Below are positions 1 through 6,841 of a DNA stretch of 17,487 bases, piece after piece. Both the position numbers and the translations under genes were made by a program. This stretch comes from an uncultured Collinsella sp. (GTDB taxonomy: Bacteria; Actinomycetota; Coriobacteriia; Coriobacteriales; Coriobacteriaceae): NCBI GenBank assembly GCA_900552755.1, contig USAY01000028.1, positions 1 through 17,487 of the forward strand, given 5' to 3'. Within the stretch, counting starts at the first letter, position 1. Every line of letters begins with the position of its first letter. A model generated the notes under the pieces. The model ran no database searches. It was given only the letters and a program-made list of their open reading frames with translations, and was not told the origin of the DNA.

Positions 1-1174
1 TTCGCGCGGCCTCGATGGTACCGCGCTCGCGGGCGATCCAGTAGTACTCGCCGACAATACCGAGGGTATCGGCGCCGTAGGGGAGATAGGTCGACAGCTG
101 GTGTAGCAATGGGCCGGGGCAGAAGACCTCGGTTGCGAAATCGATGGGGAAGTCCTCGGGGATGGCGGGCGCTACGGGTGCGGGGGTTGGGGCCGCTGCG
201 GGTGCCGAAGCCGGTGCGGATGCGGGAATTTGATCGCAAGCAGCGGCGGGCACGGATTCGACGACGGGTGCGGGCTCCGACGTTACTTCCGGCTTGATCT
301 CGGAATCTGCGGGCTTCACGGTGACGGGCGCGTCTGCAGCTGCGGTTTCGACCTCAACCTGCGTCGCGTTCTCGTTCTCGACGCTCGGCTTTGCTTCGAT
401 GGGCGTGGATGCCATGGTGGTGATGCCGGCGTTGGCGTTTTCGGGGTCATAGACGACCGTGAGCGAGATGGCAGGCTGCGGCGCCTCGGGCTCCGATGCC
501 GCCTCGGTAGCGTCTTGATCGGCGGGCTCGTCGGGCTGATCGTCCTCGGCCTCGTCGCCAAAGACATCGCTGCTTTGGAACGCAGACGTCTCGGGTTGGT
601 TAGCGGCTTCTTCGGTTGTCGACTTGGGAGCCTCGTTGAGCTCCGTAGTGGCTTCCTGCTCGGATATGACTTTGGGATCGGTCGTGGCGGCGATTTCGGT
701 TTCGGCTTCTGCCGTTACCTCAATAGCGACTTCGATCTCTGTCTCGGGCTCGGGCTCCGGCACAGCTTCAGCCACGGGCTCGGGCTCGGGACGCTTAACG
801 TGCTTGGGGCGCACGGCCTTGAGGTCCTTCTCGCCGCGCTTCTTCTTTTTGTAGGACTGCTTGGCGCCCTTGGTGGCCTTGGGCTTGTCCTCGCCCTTGG
901 CAAGGGCGGCATCCCATGCCTCGTTGGCGATGACGGTGGCATACAGGCGGCCGCCCTTAAAGACGGTCAGCTTAATGCAGTCGTCGAGCTCCTCGAGCAG
1001 CTCGCGCGTGGACTCGAAGCCCAGGTCATAAGCAGTCATGTCGCCCGCGGCGAGCGCCTCTTCGACCTGCGTCATAAACGTTTGCTTGCCGCATCCAATC
1101 GCATCGCGCAGCAGGCGATACAGATAGATGTGGTTGCCCAGCGATAGCGTGGGCCTAACTATTGTCTTGCTCAT
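1..1174 (-). CDS. Hypothetical protein with long acidic low-complexity linker (partial, 3' end outside window)
   Basis: An open frame of 391 codons runs off the left edge without a stop. The start is the ATG at 1174, preceded by GAGGAG eight bases upstream. Residues about 1-90 look folded: a helical stretch, then a segment resembling a small winged helix (residues about 40-82, including LLEELDD and a beta-like YATV). After a Lys-rich patch (KKKKRGEK) comes a Glu/Pro/Ala/Thr-rich region of over 200 residues with runs such as EPEPE and APAPASAPA. The last roughly 40 residues in the window turn ordered again (LLHQLSTYLPYGADTLGIVG) and may start a second folded domain. The N-terminus is faintly reminiscent of OST-HTH/LOTUS-type winged helices, but this is a weak impression. 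Function unknown. It lies downstream of the membrane-protein gene on the same strand. Confidence 0.75.
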   Translation of the reverse strand, partial: MSKTIVRPTLSLGNHIYLYRLLRDAIGCGKQTFMTQVEEALAAGDMTAYDLGFESTRELLEELDDCIKLTVFKGGRLYATVIANEAWDAALAKGEDKPKATKGAKQSYKKKKRGEKDLKAVRPKHVKRPEPEPVAEAVPEPEPETEIEVAIEVTAEAETEIAATTDPKVISEQEATTELNEAPKSTTEEAANQPETSAFQSSDVFGDEAEDDQPDEPADQDATEAASEPEAPQPAISLTVVYDPENANAGITTMASTPIEAKPSVENENATQVEVETAAADAPVTVKPADSEIKPEVTSEPAPVVESVPAAACDQIPASAPASAPAAAPTPAPVAPAIPEDFPIDFATEVFCPGPLLHQLSTYLPYGADTLGIVGEYYWIARERGTIEAAR

Positions 1175-1246
1175 GGCAAATCTCCTCTTTACACACGTAA
1201 AGCATCTTACCATCGCATAGCGTTTGCCATGGCGGCACCCAAGGCA

Positions 1247-1280
1247 AACGGGCGCGAACCGCTATCGATTCGCGCCCGTT
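1247..1280 (-). terminator. Hairpin downstream of the 1311-2264 gene
   Basis: A perfect 12-bp inverted repeat (AACGGGCGCGAA / TTCGCGCCCGTT) with a 10-nt loop lies 30 bases after the stop of the minus-strand membrane-protein gene. Only a weak T-run follows, so termination may be partial. Its distal arm overlaps one arm of a second 8-bp inverted repeat (CGTTTGCC 1221-1228 / GGCAAACG 1243-1250); the two cannot form at once. Confidence 0.55.
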
Positions 1281-1310
1281 GTACAGGTTGCCTATCTGGG
1301 GATGCAGCGC

Positions 1311-2264
1311 CTAGTTGCCCGATGTCGTGCCTTGGCTTGAACTGTCAGATGCCGTGCCGGACGCGGTTCCGCTCGAGCTGTTAGTGCTGCTGTTGTCGGT
1401 AGATCCCGTTCCCGATGTGGTGTCGCTCGTTTGGTCGCCCGTGCTCGGCTGCGAGCTGTCAGTCGTTTGGCTTGAGTCGGTCGTGCCGGATTGCGTGCCG
1501 CTGCTGTTCGTAGAGGAATTGGCACCCTGCGATTGATTTTGGGTGTTCGATGACGAGTCGGCAGAGGTAGAACTGTCTTGCGTGCCGTCCGTCTGTGCCT
1601 GCTGGTCTTGCGAATGGGTGTTGCCATTTGCGTCACTCTCCGTCGTGCGCGACGACAGAATTGGCTCGGGGCGCTCGCCCAGACCCTCGCCGGCGGTGGT
1701 GATAAGGATGGCGCCGGCGCAGGCGATGACCGCGACGATGGCGATGGCGATCGAGAAGACGATGACCTTCTTTTGCGTCTGGCTGCGCTCTGCCGCCGCC
1801 TTGGCGCGCAAGCTGTCGGGAGCGACGCGCGCCGTGGTCGCGCGCCCCGCAATCTGGCGCATCTCCTGCGTAGTCGCGGCGCCGCCCAGGTGCTCCTCGG
1901 CATTAAACTCAACGGGCTCGTAGGCGCCGGCGGGGTAGTCGACGGCGGCGTGCGTACCTTTGATGGCTTCGGCGCTGGCAGAGATAAAGTGGCGGTAGAC
2001 CTGCGATGACACAACGGTGATGACCGAGCTCACGGCGGCGCCAATTACTGAACCAGCGATACCAATCTTGGAGGCAAGTGCGACGCTCGTGGCGGCAGCT
2101 GCGGCGCCGGCGATGATCTGGGGAATGGAAATGTCGTCAAACAGGCCCTTTTTGGGCGCGATGGCCATGGTCTGTCCGATGGAATGGTTCTCGTGCACGC
2201 CGTTGTTGAGCGATGCTGGCGTCATGACGCGCGTGCGCGGCGCGTCGGTGTACTTGGTTGTCAT
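1311..2264 (-). CDS. Membrane protein with Ser/Thr/Gln-rich extracytoplasmic tail
   Basis: 317 aa from the ATG at 2264, chosen because GGGAGGA lies just upstream; the longer open frame up to 2360 lacks support. Residues about 48-86 form an Ala/Gly/Val-rich hydrophobic region (IIAGAAAAATSVALA), which could be one long or two short membrane-associated helices. Residues about 150-166 are positively charged. A clear transmembrane helix spans about 167-191 (VIVFSIAIAIVAVIACAGAI). Residues about 205-317 are low complexity, almost only Ser, Thr, Gly, Gln, Asn and Asp, with short near-repeats (TTDSSQ, SGTASGT). By the positive-inside rule the tail is probably outside the cell, as a stalk-like or glycosylatable region. 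No enzymatic motif is visible and I do not recognise a named family. Confidence 0.8.
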   Translation of the reverse strand: MTTKYTDAPRTRVMTPASLNNGVHENHSIGQTMAIAPKKGLFDDISIPQIIAGAAAAATSVALASKIGIAGSVIGAAVSSVITVVSSQVYRHFISASAEAIKGTHAAVDYPAGAYEPVEFNAEEHLGGAATTQEMRQIAGRATTARVAPDSLRAKAAAERSQTQKKVIVFSIAIAIVAVIACAGAILITTAGEGLGERPEPILSSRTTESDANGNTHSQDQQAQTDGTQDSSTSADSSSNTQNQSQGANSSTNSSGTQSGTTDSSQTTDSSQPSTGDQTSDTTSGTGSTDNSSTNSSSGTASGTASDSSSQGTTSGN

Positions 2265-2403
2265 ACGGGGTCCTCCCGGTGTAAATCTGCTTCGTTTCGT
2301 GTAGCCATCAGGGTACCCACCAGATGTGAATCGTACGTGACATTTAACAGATACCATCAACTCATCAAGGGGGCTTGCTGTCTTTGGTGCAATAGCTTGA
2401 TGC

Positions 2404-2409
2404 TAAACT
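2404..2409 (+). promoter_or_regulatory. Possible -10 box upstream of the 79-aa gene
   Basis: TAAACT sits in GCTAAACTGG, 29 bases before the ATG at 2439. The same GCTAxACTGG context appears before the nucleoid-associated protein gene (GCTATACTGG). No convincing -35 box is visible. Confidence 0.3.
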
Positions 2410-2438
2410 GGATTTACGATTGCGAGGTGGTTTACGTG

Positions 2439-2678
2439 ATGTACCCGTATATGACATTCGAAGACGGTACCGAGGTCGTTCATTCTGACCTGATTACAGA
2501 TGGGGATATCGAAAAGGTTGTCGTGCATTTTGAACGACCGACGGCAGAGGGCTTCGACTCCGCTCGCTGTGAGTTGCCTTCCTGTTCGTGGACTGACTGG
2601 GAAGGGCGTTTTACTCAGAGTGAAAAACGAGCTTTCGAAGAGTGTTTGAGCAAATCATTTAGATTAGTTCGAGTTTAG
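2439..2678 (+). CDS. Small hypothetical protein (79 aa)
   Basis: Starts at the ATG at 2439 with GAGGTGG about nine bases upstream. The protein is acidic, soluble and predicted mixed alpha/beta: an N-terminal beta-rich part (MYPYMTFEDGTEVVHSD), then HFERPTAEGFDSARCELP, then a helix with EKRAFEECL. It has no signal peptide or membrane segment. The pattern recalls small orphan proteins seen in gut Firmicutes and Coriobacteria, but I cannot give a family name. It lies at the left edge of the AT-rich island, same strand as the peptide-modification operon but 79 bases from it, so co-transcription is possible and not shown. Two tandem copies of TTAGTTCGA with an 11-bp period overlap its stop codon. 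Confidence 0.65.
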   Translation: MYPYMTFEDGTEVVHSDLITDGDIEKVVVHFERPTAEGFDSARCELPSCSWTDWEGRFTQSEKRAFEECLSKSFRLVRV

Positions 2679-2742
2679 TTCGAATATAGAAGCCGAATGC
2701 GATGACCTAAAGCGTATGCATTTTTAGTATTAGATGCGTATG
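2664..2742 (+). promoter_or_regulatory. Repeat-rich control region before the peptide-modification operon
   Basis: The gap before the DUF2087 gene holds TTAGTTCGA twice (2664-2672 and 2675-2683, 11-bp period, about one helical turn) and GCGTATG twice (2712-2718 and 2736-2742, 24-bp period). AT-rich sequence between them (TTTTTAGTATTAG) could hold a -10 element. This fits an operator/promoter, but no specific regulator can be named. Confidence 0.3.
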
Positions 2743-2757
2743 AAATGGAGGATGTGA

Positions 2758-3039
2758 ATGGATGAGCTAATAGACTTTAAAAAACGATTTCTCAAGAATG
2801 GCGAGCTGGTTTCAATTCCAAAAAAGGAAAGCTATAAAAGAATCATGCTGCTATGGGCCGTCTCTTTCTTTGAATTAAATACAAGTTATACGGAGCTTCA
2901 GGTTAATCGTGTGCTGTCACAGCTCTATCCTGATTATGCCGTGTTGAGGCGGTACTTGGTTGATTATGGATTCCTATTAAGGGATGAGCGAGGCCTGAAA
3001 TACGAGGTTAATCGTGATGTTCACGGTATTGAGAGCTAG
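2758..3039 (+). CDS. Stand-alone DUF2087 protein
   Basis: 93 aa from the ATG at 2758, with GGAGGA six bases upstream. Residues about 15-82 match what I know of the DUF2087 fold: a basic PKKESYKR motif, then a hydrophobic helix (MLLWAVSFFEL), YTELQVNRVLSQLYPDYAVLRRYLVDYGFLLRDERG, ending in a winged-helix-like turn and strand. DUF2087 is often fused to DNA-binding or acetyltransferase domains; here it stands alone. It is the first gene of the operon and overlaps the MFS gene by about 23 bases, suggesting translational coupling. A role as small regulator or peptide-binding partner is inference; a winged-helix fold would allow either. Confidence 0.8.
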   Translation: MDELIDFKKRFLKNGELVSIPKKESYKRIMLLWAVSFFELNTSYTELQVNRVLSQLYPDYAVLRRYLVDYGFLLRDERGLKYEVNRDVHGIES

Positions 3040-4201
3040 CCGTCCGGTTCGGGTCCTATATATTGCTAGAGGGATAAGCGAAATAGGCAATTGGTGTGCG
3101 AATATTGCTTTGCCAATGCTGATTTACGAGGTAACTCACGATGTTTCTGCAACTGCTTTGATGGTCTGCTGCAGATTTGCCCCCTCTCTGTTTTCAGTTG
3201 CGCTCGCGCAGCTGCCTCAGAAGATGGGTATCGGGACACTGCAGGCCATGAGATTGGCAGACTTAATTCGCGCGGGATTATTCGTTTGCTATATTTTTGT
3301 TGATAGTAAATGGAGTATGTTTGCTATTACGTGCGCGGTATCGCTTTGCCGAACGGTTGAAATGCCCTGCTTTTACTCGTTGTTAAGAGCCAATACGAAT
3401 AGTATCAATCGCGACGTAATTAATAATTCGTTTGGGTTTCTGCAGAATTTGATGATGGTTCTGGGGCCAGTTGCCGGCGGTTTTGTTGTCGCTCAATTTG
3501 GGGCGGAGGCTGTTCTTGCATTAGACGCGCTTTCTTTTGCCGCGTCGTTCTGGTTGCTGCGAGATGTTCCGTCGGTTATCGAGGTTAATGATAAAGAGGG
3601 GATAAGCAAAAATGAAAAAAACAGGACTGCATTTAGTGATCTTAGCGCGAAGCACTTGGCAATTGGTTTCCTATTAATCGATATTTCTAGTGGTGTGGCA
3701 TTCGGCTCTCTGAATTCTCTTTTGCCAGCTATTGCGCAATTGCAATTTGACTCGTCATCGATACAATACGGATTCCTTCAGAGTAGTCTTACAATCGGAC
3801 TGTTGTTCGGAAATACAATATATGGTCGTTTAATTAGTGGTTCCGATTGCGTTAAATCATATTGTTTTGTGACGTATCTTGCGCTCGGTGCGTATCTGGC
3901 GTTTGGCTATCGCTATGCGTCTGGGATATCGTTTATTTTCCTTTTTATCGTCGGTGCCGGAAACGCCATTCAAGATGTGCTTCTCATAACATCGCTGCAG
4001 GATTTGGCGAGAGACGAATCTGAATCGATAAGCCTGTTTTCAATTAGGGAGTCTTTGCAATCGGTTGCTGTTGTTATTTCAACACTCCTTGTTTCGCTGT
4101 TCACGAGCATCGCGATGTTCTCAATTCTCGTTACAGGACTTGGTGTATTTTCAATTATGATGGTAGTTGTGTTTCAATTGAATTATTTGCGAAAGATGTG
4201 A
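3017..4201 (+). CDS. MFS transporter, likely exporter
   Basis: 394 aa from the ATG at 3017; a GTG one codon earlier (3014) is also possible, and GAGG lies about nine bases upstream. About 11-12 hydrophobic segments are visible. The N-terminal half begins VLYIARGISEIGNWCANIALPMLIYEV and resembles the MFS_3 / enterobactin-exporter-like group of drug and siderophore exporters. The middle loop (about residues 187-210) is charged (NDKEGISKNEKNR). The protein has full family length and looks intact. It overlaps the DUF2087 gene and ends seven bases before the radical SAM gene, so it belongs to that operon. Its probable job is export of the modified peptide (inference from context); the substrate cannot be read from sequence. 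Confidence 0.88.
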   Translation: MFTVLRASRPVRVLYIARGISEIGNWCANIALPMLIYEVTHDVSATALMVCCRFAPSLFSVALAQLPQKMGIGTLQAMRLADLIRAGLFVCYIFVDSKWSMFAITCAVSLCRTVEMPCFYSLLRANTNSINRDVINNSFGFLQNLMMVLGPVAGGFVVAQFGAEAVLALDALSFAASFWLLRDVPSVIEVNDKEGISKNEKNRTAFSDLSAKHLAIGFLLIDISSGVAFGSLNSLLPAIAQLQFDSSSIQYGFLQSSLTIGLLFGNTIYGRLISGSDCVKSYCFVTYLALGAYLAFGYRYASGISFIFLFIVGAGNAIQDVLLITSLQDLARDESESISLFSIRESLQSVAVVISTLLVSLFTSIAMFSILVTGLGVFSIMMVVVFQLNYLRKM

Positions 4202-4208
4202 CGTTGAT

Positions 4209-4565
4209 ATGCCTAAAACGCTTTTAGTATTTCCCCCAGGATGGAGTCCAGTGGGGCCGTATCTTGCCTTGCCTGTTTTGAAGTCATATCTTCAAGAGGT
4301 TGAACAATATAAAGTTGACATCGTTGACTTAAACGTGGAATTTTACGATGACCTCCTATCTTATAGACATGTCGAAGAGTGCTGTAAAAGGTATCGGGAA
4401 TCAAAGGATTCGTTTAGTTCGAATGTTCAATTAACAATCGAGTTGATACAAAAGTCAGCACTTAATGTTGACGAGGCAAAAGATATTTTCAGATCGAAGA
4501 GATACTTTAATCTAAAAGAAAGACAATATGCTGAAAACATTTTAGAAATGCACTCTATATCATAA
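4209..4565 (+). CDS. B12-type radical SAM enzyme, N-terminal fragment (frameshifted gene)
   Basis: 118 aa. The start MPKTLLVFPPGWSPVGPYLA, followed by LPVLKSYLQE and VDIVDLNVEFYDDL, is the typical beginning of a cobalamin-binding (B12-binding) domain in radical SAM enzymes. The frame ends in TAA at 4563-4565. The -1 frame is open from 4535 and continues in the same style (INHVSYGVKYTF) into the 628-codon downstream frame. Joined at about 4535-4562 the protein would be about 773 aa with no gap in homology-like content. One missing base is therefore the simplest reading: a real mutation, a sequencing or assembly error, or, less likely, programmed frameshifting, since I see no classic slippery heptamer. 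The start follows the MFS stop by seven bases; no strong Shine-Dalgarno is visible. Confidence 0.75.
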   Translation: MPKTLLVFPPGWSPVGPYLALPVLKSYLQEVEQYKVDIVDLNVEFYDDLLSYRHVEECCKRYRESKDSFSSNVQLTIELIQKSALNVDEAKDIFRSKRYFNLKERQYAENILEMHSIS

Positions 4566-4642
4566 ATCACGTCTCATATGGAGTTAAATACACGTTCAAC
4601 TCCATAGATCTGCCCTATGATTATTATTCGACACCAGAAATA

Positions 4643-6529
4643 ATGAAATCGCTTGCGGATACCTTGCATAATCCGTTTATTTCCTTCTATGAAATTGCCT
4701 TTCTTAAGCGTATTCAGAGGGAAAAAATCGAGTTTATTGGGATTTCGGTGAGCGGCTGTTTCCAATTGATTTCTGCAGTTACGTTAGTGAAACTGATTAA
4801 AGAAGAATGTCCATCTGTTAAACACGTCTCATTGGGCGGCAATTACATTACTCGTTTAGCAGATGACTGCATGAAAGAATGGCATCCCTTTTTTGAATAC
4901 ATTGATTCGATAATGATGTATGACGGCGAAGAGCCGCTTGCACGTCTTCTTGAGGCTCTTGACTCTGGTGATGACAATCTCGACTGTGTTCCAAACCTTT
5001 GCCATGCTAAAGGTGGAAAGATATATAAAAACCATCGGATTGAGCAAACATTTATCAACGATACAGTTCCCGATTTCGATGGCTTCGCCCTTTCTAAATA
5101 CTTCATGCCTGAGTTAATATTGCCGGTTTATTCCTCTAGGCAGTGTTTTAATCATTGCGCCTTCTGCACCATTCCCGGTGCTACCGGTGGTTGTTACCGA
5201 AAGATGCCTATATCGAGAGTATTTGAAATAATGTGTCGGTTAAATGAAAAATACGGCACGAGAGTTTTCTCTTTTGTGGATGAAACATTCGAAGGCAAAA
5301 GAATGGAGCAACTCGCGGATGAAATAAACGCATCGGGAAAAACGTTTTTCTGGCATGGAGAAACGAGGTTCTCTCCAACCCTAAGTACAGACGTTTTCAA
5401 CAAGATATACCAAAGTGGATGTAGGCAGATTCAGTTTGGCCTCGAGTCATACAACCAAAGAGTTCTTGATCTAATGAAGAAGAACACGAGAGTTGATTGG
5501 ATTGATCGCAATATCCATGATTGTCTCAATGCGGGTATTCCTGTTCATCTATTCTTTATGATTGGCTTTCCGACCGAAACTAAAGAAGAGGCTCTGAACA
5601 CCTTAGCTTATACAGAGAATGTTTTGAATTATTCAAAACAGGTATGTGGTGTTCCATATTCCACGAGAGGATTTACGAATTTTGGTCTCGTTATGGGGTC
5701 GGATGTTTGGAATCATCCCGATAAGTATGGTGTCTCTGTAATGCCGAAGTCCCAATATGAGGATTTGCGCCTCGAAGTGGATTATGTTTCAGGCACTGGT
5801 TTAACTTTAAATGAAGCAAAATCCTTATCTGATGAGCATCATATTGATTTTTATATGCAAGAAGTCATAAATGGTAGCGACACAATTGACTTGCCCCAGC
5901 GGCTTCATATTTCAGAGGTGACCTGGATCCTAGATTCTATTCACGCTGTCAGGTATAAGGGACATTTGACCAAAGTAAAGCGACGGCTGACTAGTCTAAA
6001 TCCAGCTGATCGAATCTGGCTGGATTCCAAGACCTCTGTCGTGCTCGTTGAGCCATTTGCCTACTTCTATAATTCTGAATACCATCATGTCTATGCTGTT
6101 TCCCAGTTGGTATACCTTAAGTTGGCCCGTTTATTGGAGGCCGATTGTAGCATTTCTCTTATCCTTGATCAGGGCGATCTCGAGCTGACAAGGGCGATAG
6201 AAGAACTGTTGCATTATGGATTGCTGAATACAAATATCGATGCCGATTATGTAATGCACGATAATGGTTTTCAATTGGTTAAAAGTTCGTTTGTGAAAGA
6301 AGTCGGACGCTCAAAAGAGGGGTTAAGAGTACTGCTGAGTTGTGCCACCCATAGAATGTGTGCGGTTAATGATTTTTCGTTCGCTTTGCTTTCGTTGTTT
6401 GAAAAGCCGATTACTAAGAACGAGGTGCGCGACATTTTGAAAAAAGAGGGACTATCGGCAAGCGAGGAGCAATTAAACAAGTTGGTTGATAATTGCATGA
6501 AAGCAGATATACTACAATTGATTAGATAG
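4643..6529 (+). CDS. B12-binding-domain radical SAM enzyme, main fragment, probable RiPP maturase
   Basis: 628 aa counted from the ATG at 4643; the frame is open from 4535 and the true start is probably at 4209 through a frameshift, because no Shine-Dalgarno precedes 4643. Residues about 30-105 complete the Rossmann-like cobalamin domain (FIGISVSG, VKHVSLGGNY, DGEEPLARLL). No DxHxxG motif is seen, so base-off/His-on cobalamin binding is not indicated. The radical SAM core follows (about 160-390) with the cluster motif CFNHCAFC: Cys168, Cys172, Cys175 (CxxxCxxC). Later core motifs include FVDETF, FGLES and FFMIGFPTET. Residues about 420-628 form an extension with two segments resembling PqqD-like winged helices (about 465-530 and 563-627), a possible RiPP recognition element. 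It ends 13 bases before the 36-aa peptide gene. Proposed role: radical modification of that peptide, such as methylation or crosslinking; chemistry unknown. Confidence 0.85.
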   Translation: MKSLADTLHNPFISFYEIAFLKRIQREKIEFIGISVSGCFQLISAVTLVKLIKEECPSVKHVSLGGNYITRLADDCMKEWHPFFEYIDSIMMYDGEEPLARLLEALDSGDDNLDCVPNLCHAKGGKIYKNHRIEQTFINDTVPDFDGFALSKYFMPELILPVYSSRQCFNHCAFCTIPGATGGCYRKMPISRVFEIMCRLNEKYGTRVFSFVDETFEGKRMEQLADEINASGKTFFWHGETRFSPTLSTDVFNKIYQSGCRQIQFGLESYNQRVLDLMKKNTRVDWIDRNIHDCLNAGIPVHLFFMIGFPTETKEEALNTLAYTENVLNYSKQVCGVPYSTRGFTNFGLVMGSDVWNHPDKYGVSVMPKSQYEDLRLEVDYVSGTGLTLNEAKSLSDEHHIDFYMQEVINGSDTIDLPQRLHISEVTWILDSIHAVRYKGHLTKVKRRLTSLNPADRIWLDSKTSVVLVEPFAYFYNSEYHHVYAVSQLVYLKLARLLEADCSISLILDQGDLELTRAIEELLHYGLLNTNIDADYVMHDNGFQLVKSSFVKEVGRSKEGLRVLLSCATHRMCAVNDFSFALLSLFEKPITKNEVRDILKKEGLSASEEQLNKLVDNCMKADILQLIR

Positions 6530-6535
6530 AGGAGG
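6530..6535 (+). promoter_or_regulatory. Strong ribosome binding site of the 36-aa peptide gene
   Basis: AGGAGG immediately follows the radical SAM stop codon (6527-6529) and is seven bases from the ATG at 6543. This is the best Shine-Dalgarno in the operon and argues that the tiny frame is translated, at a higher rate than the enzyme, as expected for a precursor peptide. Confidence 0.8.
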
Positions 6536-6542
6536 TTTCTGC

Positions 6543-6653
6543 ATGGACGTTATTAACAAAGATCTCTTGGAGCAGCTGAAAGAGTTTCAGGAAGAGGGCG
6601 TCGTGGTAGAAGTGTTCGACTTTGAGGACTACATGGATAAATTCTGCCATTAG
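6543..6653 (+). CDS. Candidate RiPP precursor peptide (36 aa)
   Basis: 36 codons, ATG at 6543 to TAG at 6653. Residues 1-19 (MDVINKDLLEQLKEFQEEG) would form an acidic amphipathic helix typical of a leader peptide and end in Gly19. Residues 20-36 (VVVEVFDFEDYMDKFCH) are rich in Val and aromatics: Val20-22, Phe25, Phe27, Tyr30, Phe34, then Cys35-His36 at the end. It lies 13 bases after the radical SAM stop and 24 bases before a strong terminator, so it is the last gene of the DUF2087-MFS-radical SAM operon. A lone tiny gene with an excellent Shine-Dalgarno next to a B12 radical SAM enzyme and an exporter is the standard look of a RiPP precursor. The precursor role and the leader/core split after about residue 19 are inference. 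The bioinformatically described CbpA/CbpB cobalamin radical SAM peptide pairs would be a class to compare. Confidence 0.75.
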   Translation: MDVINKDLLEQLKEFQEEGVVVEVFDFEDYMDKFCH

Positions 6654-6677
6654 TTTCGGAATTTACTCGCCTCGCTT

Positions 6678-6711
6678 AAAGGAGAAGTCGATTATCGATT
6701 TCTCCTTTTTT
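6678..6711 (+). terminator. Intrinsic terminator of the peptide-modification operon
   Basis: A 13-bp stem (AAAGGAGAAGTCG / CGATTTCTCCTTT, one G-U pair) with loop ATTAT, running directly into a T6 tract. It lies 24 bases after the peptide gene stop and closes the operon. Confidence 0.9.
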
Positions 6712-6752
6712 AATTAAAGATATTTTTGAACTACATGCTCTTAGCACAGGTT

Positions 6753-6776
6753 GGCCTCTCAGTAAACTGGGAGGTT
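6753..6776 (+). terminator. Second small hairpin between island and nadE
   Basis: CCTCTCAG / CTGGGAGG (one G-U pair) with loop TAAA, extendable by two G-U pairs. It is followed by a T-containing but interrupted stretch. It may be the remains of a terminator or a leader hairpin of nadE. Confidence 0.35.
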
Positions 6777-6841
6777 GCTTTGGCTAGTTAGAGATATGTG
6801 AACGTCCGTTAGACTGAATCTCAGGGTAGAAGGGGCCTCCA

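Noticed and set aside
230..1147. 305-codon plus-strand open frame
   Set aside because: Gly/Leu/Arg-rich shadow of the minus-strand gene; the minus frame has a clear start, Shine-Dalgarno and sensible protein composition.
4530..4570. Programmed -1 frameshift site
   Set aside because: No X-XXY-YYZ slippery heptamer in the right frame and no clear downstream pseudoknot; mutation or sequence error is simpler.
2383..6770. Possible island-end direct repeats (TAAACTGG at 2404-2411 and 6763-6770) and a TTTGGTGCAA match to the dispersed repeat at 2383
   Set aside because: Only 8-10 bases; expected by chance at this length and not placed symmetrically. No tRNA, integrase or transposase was found.
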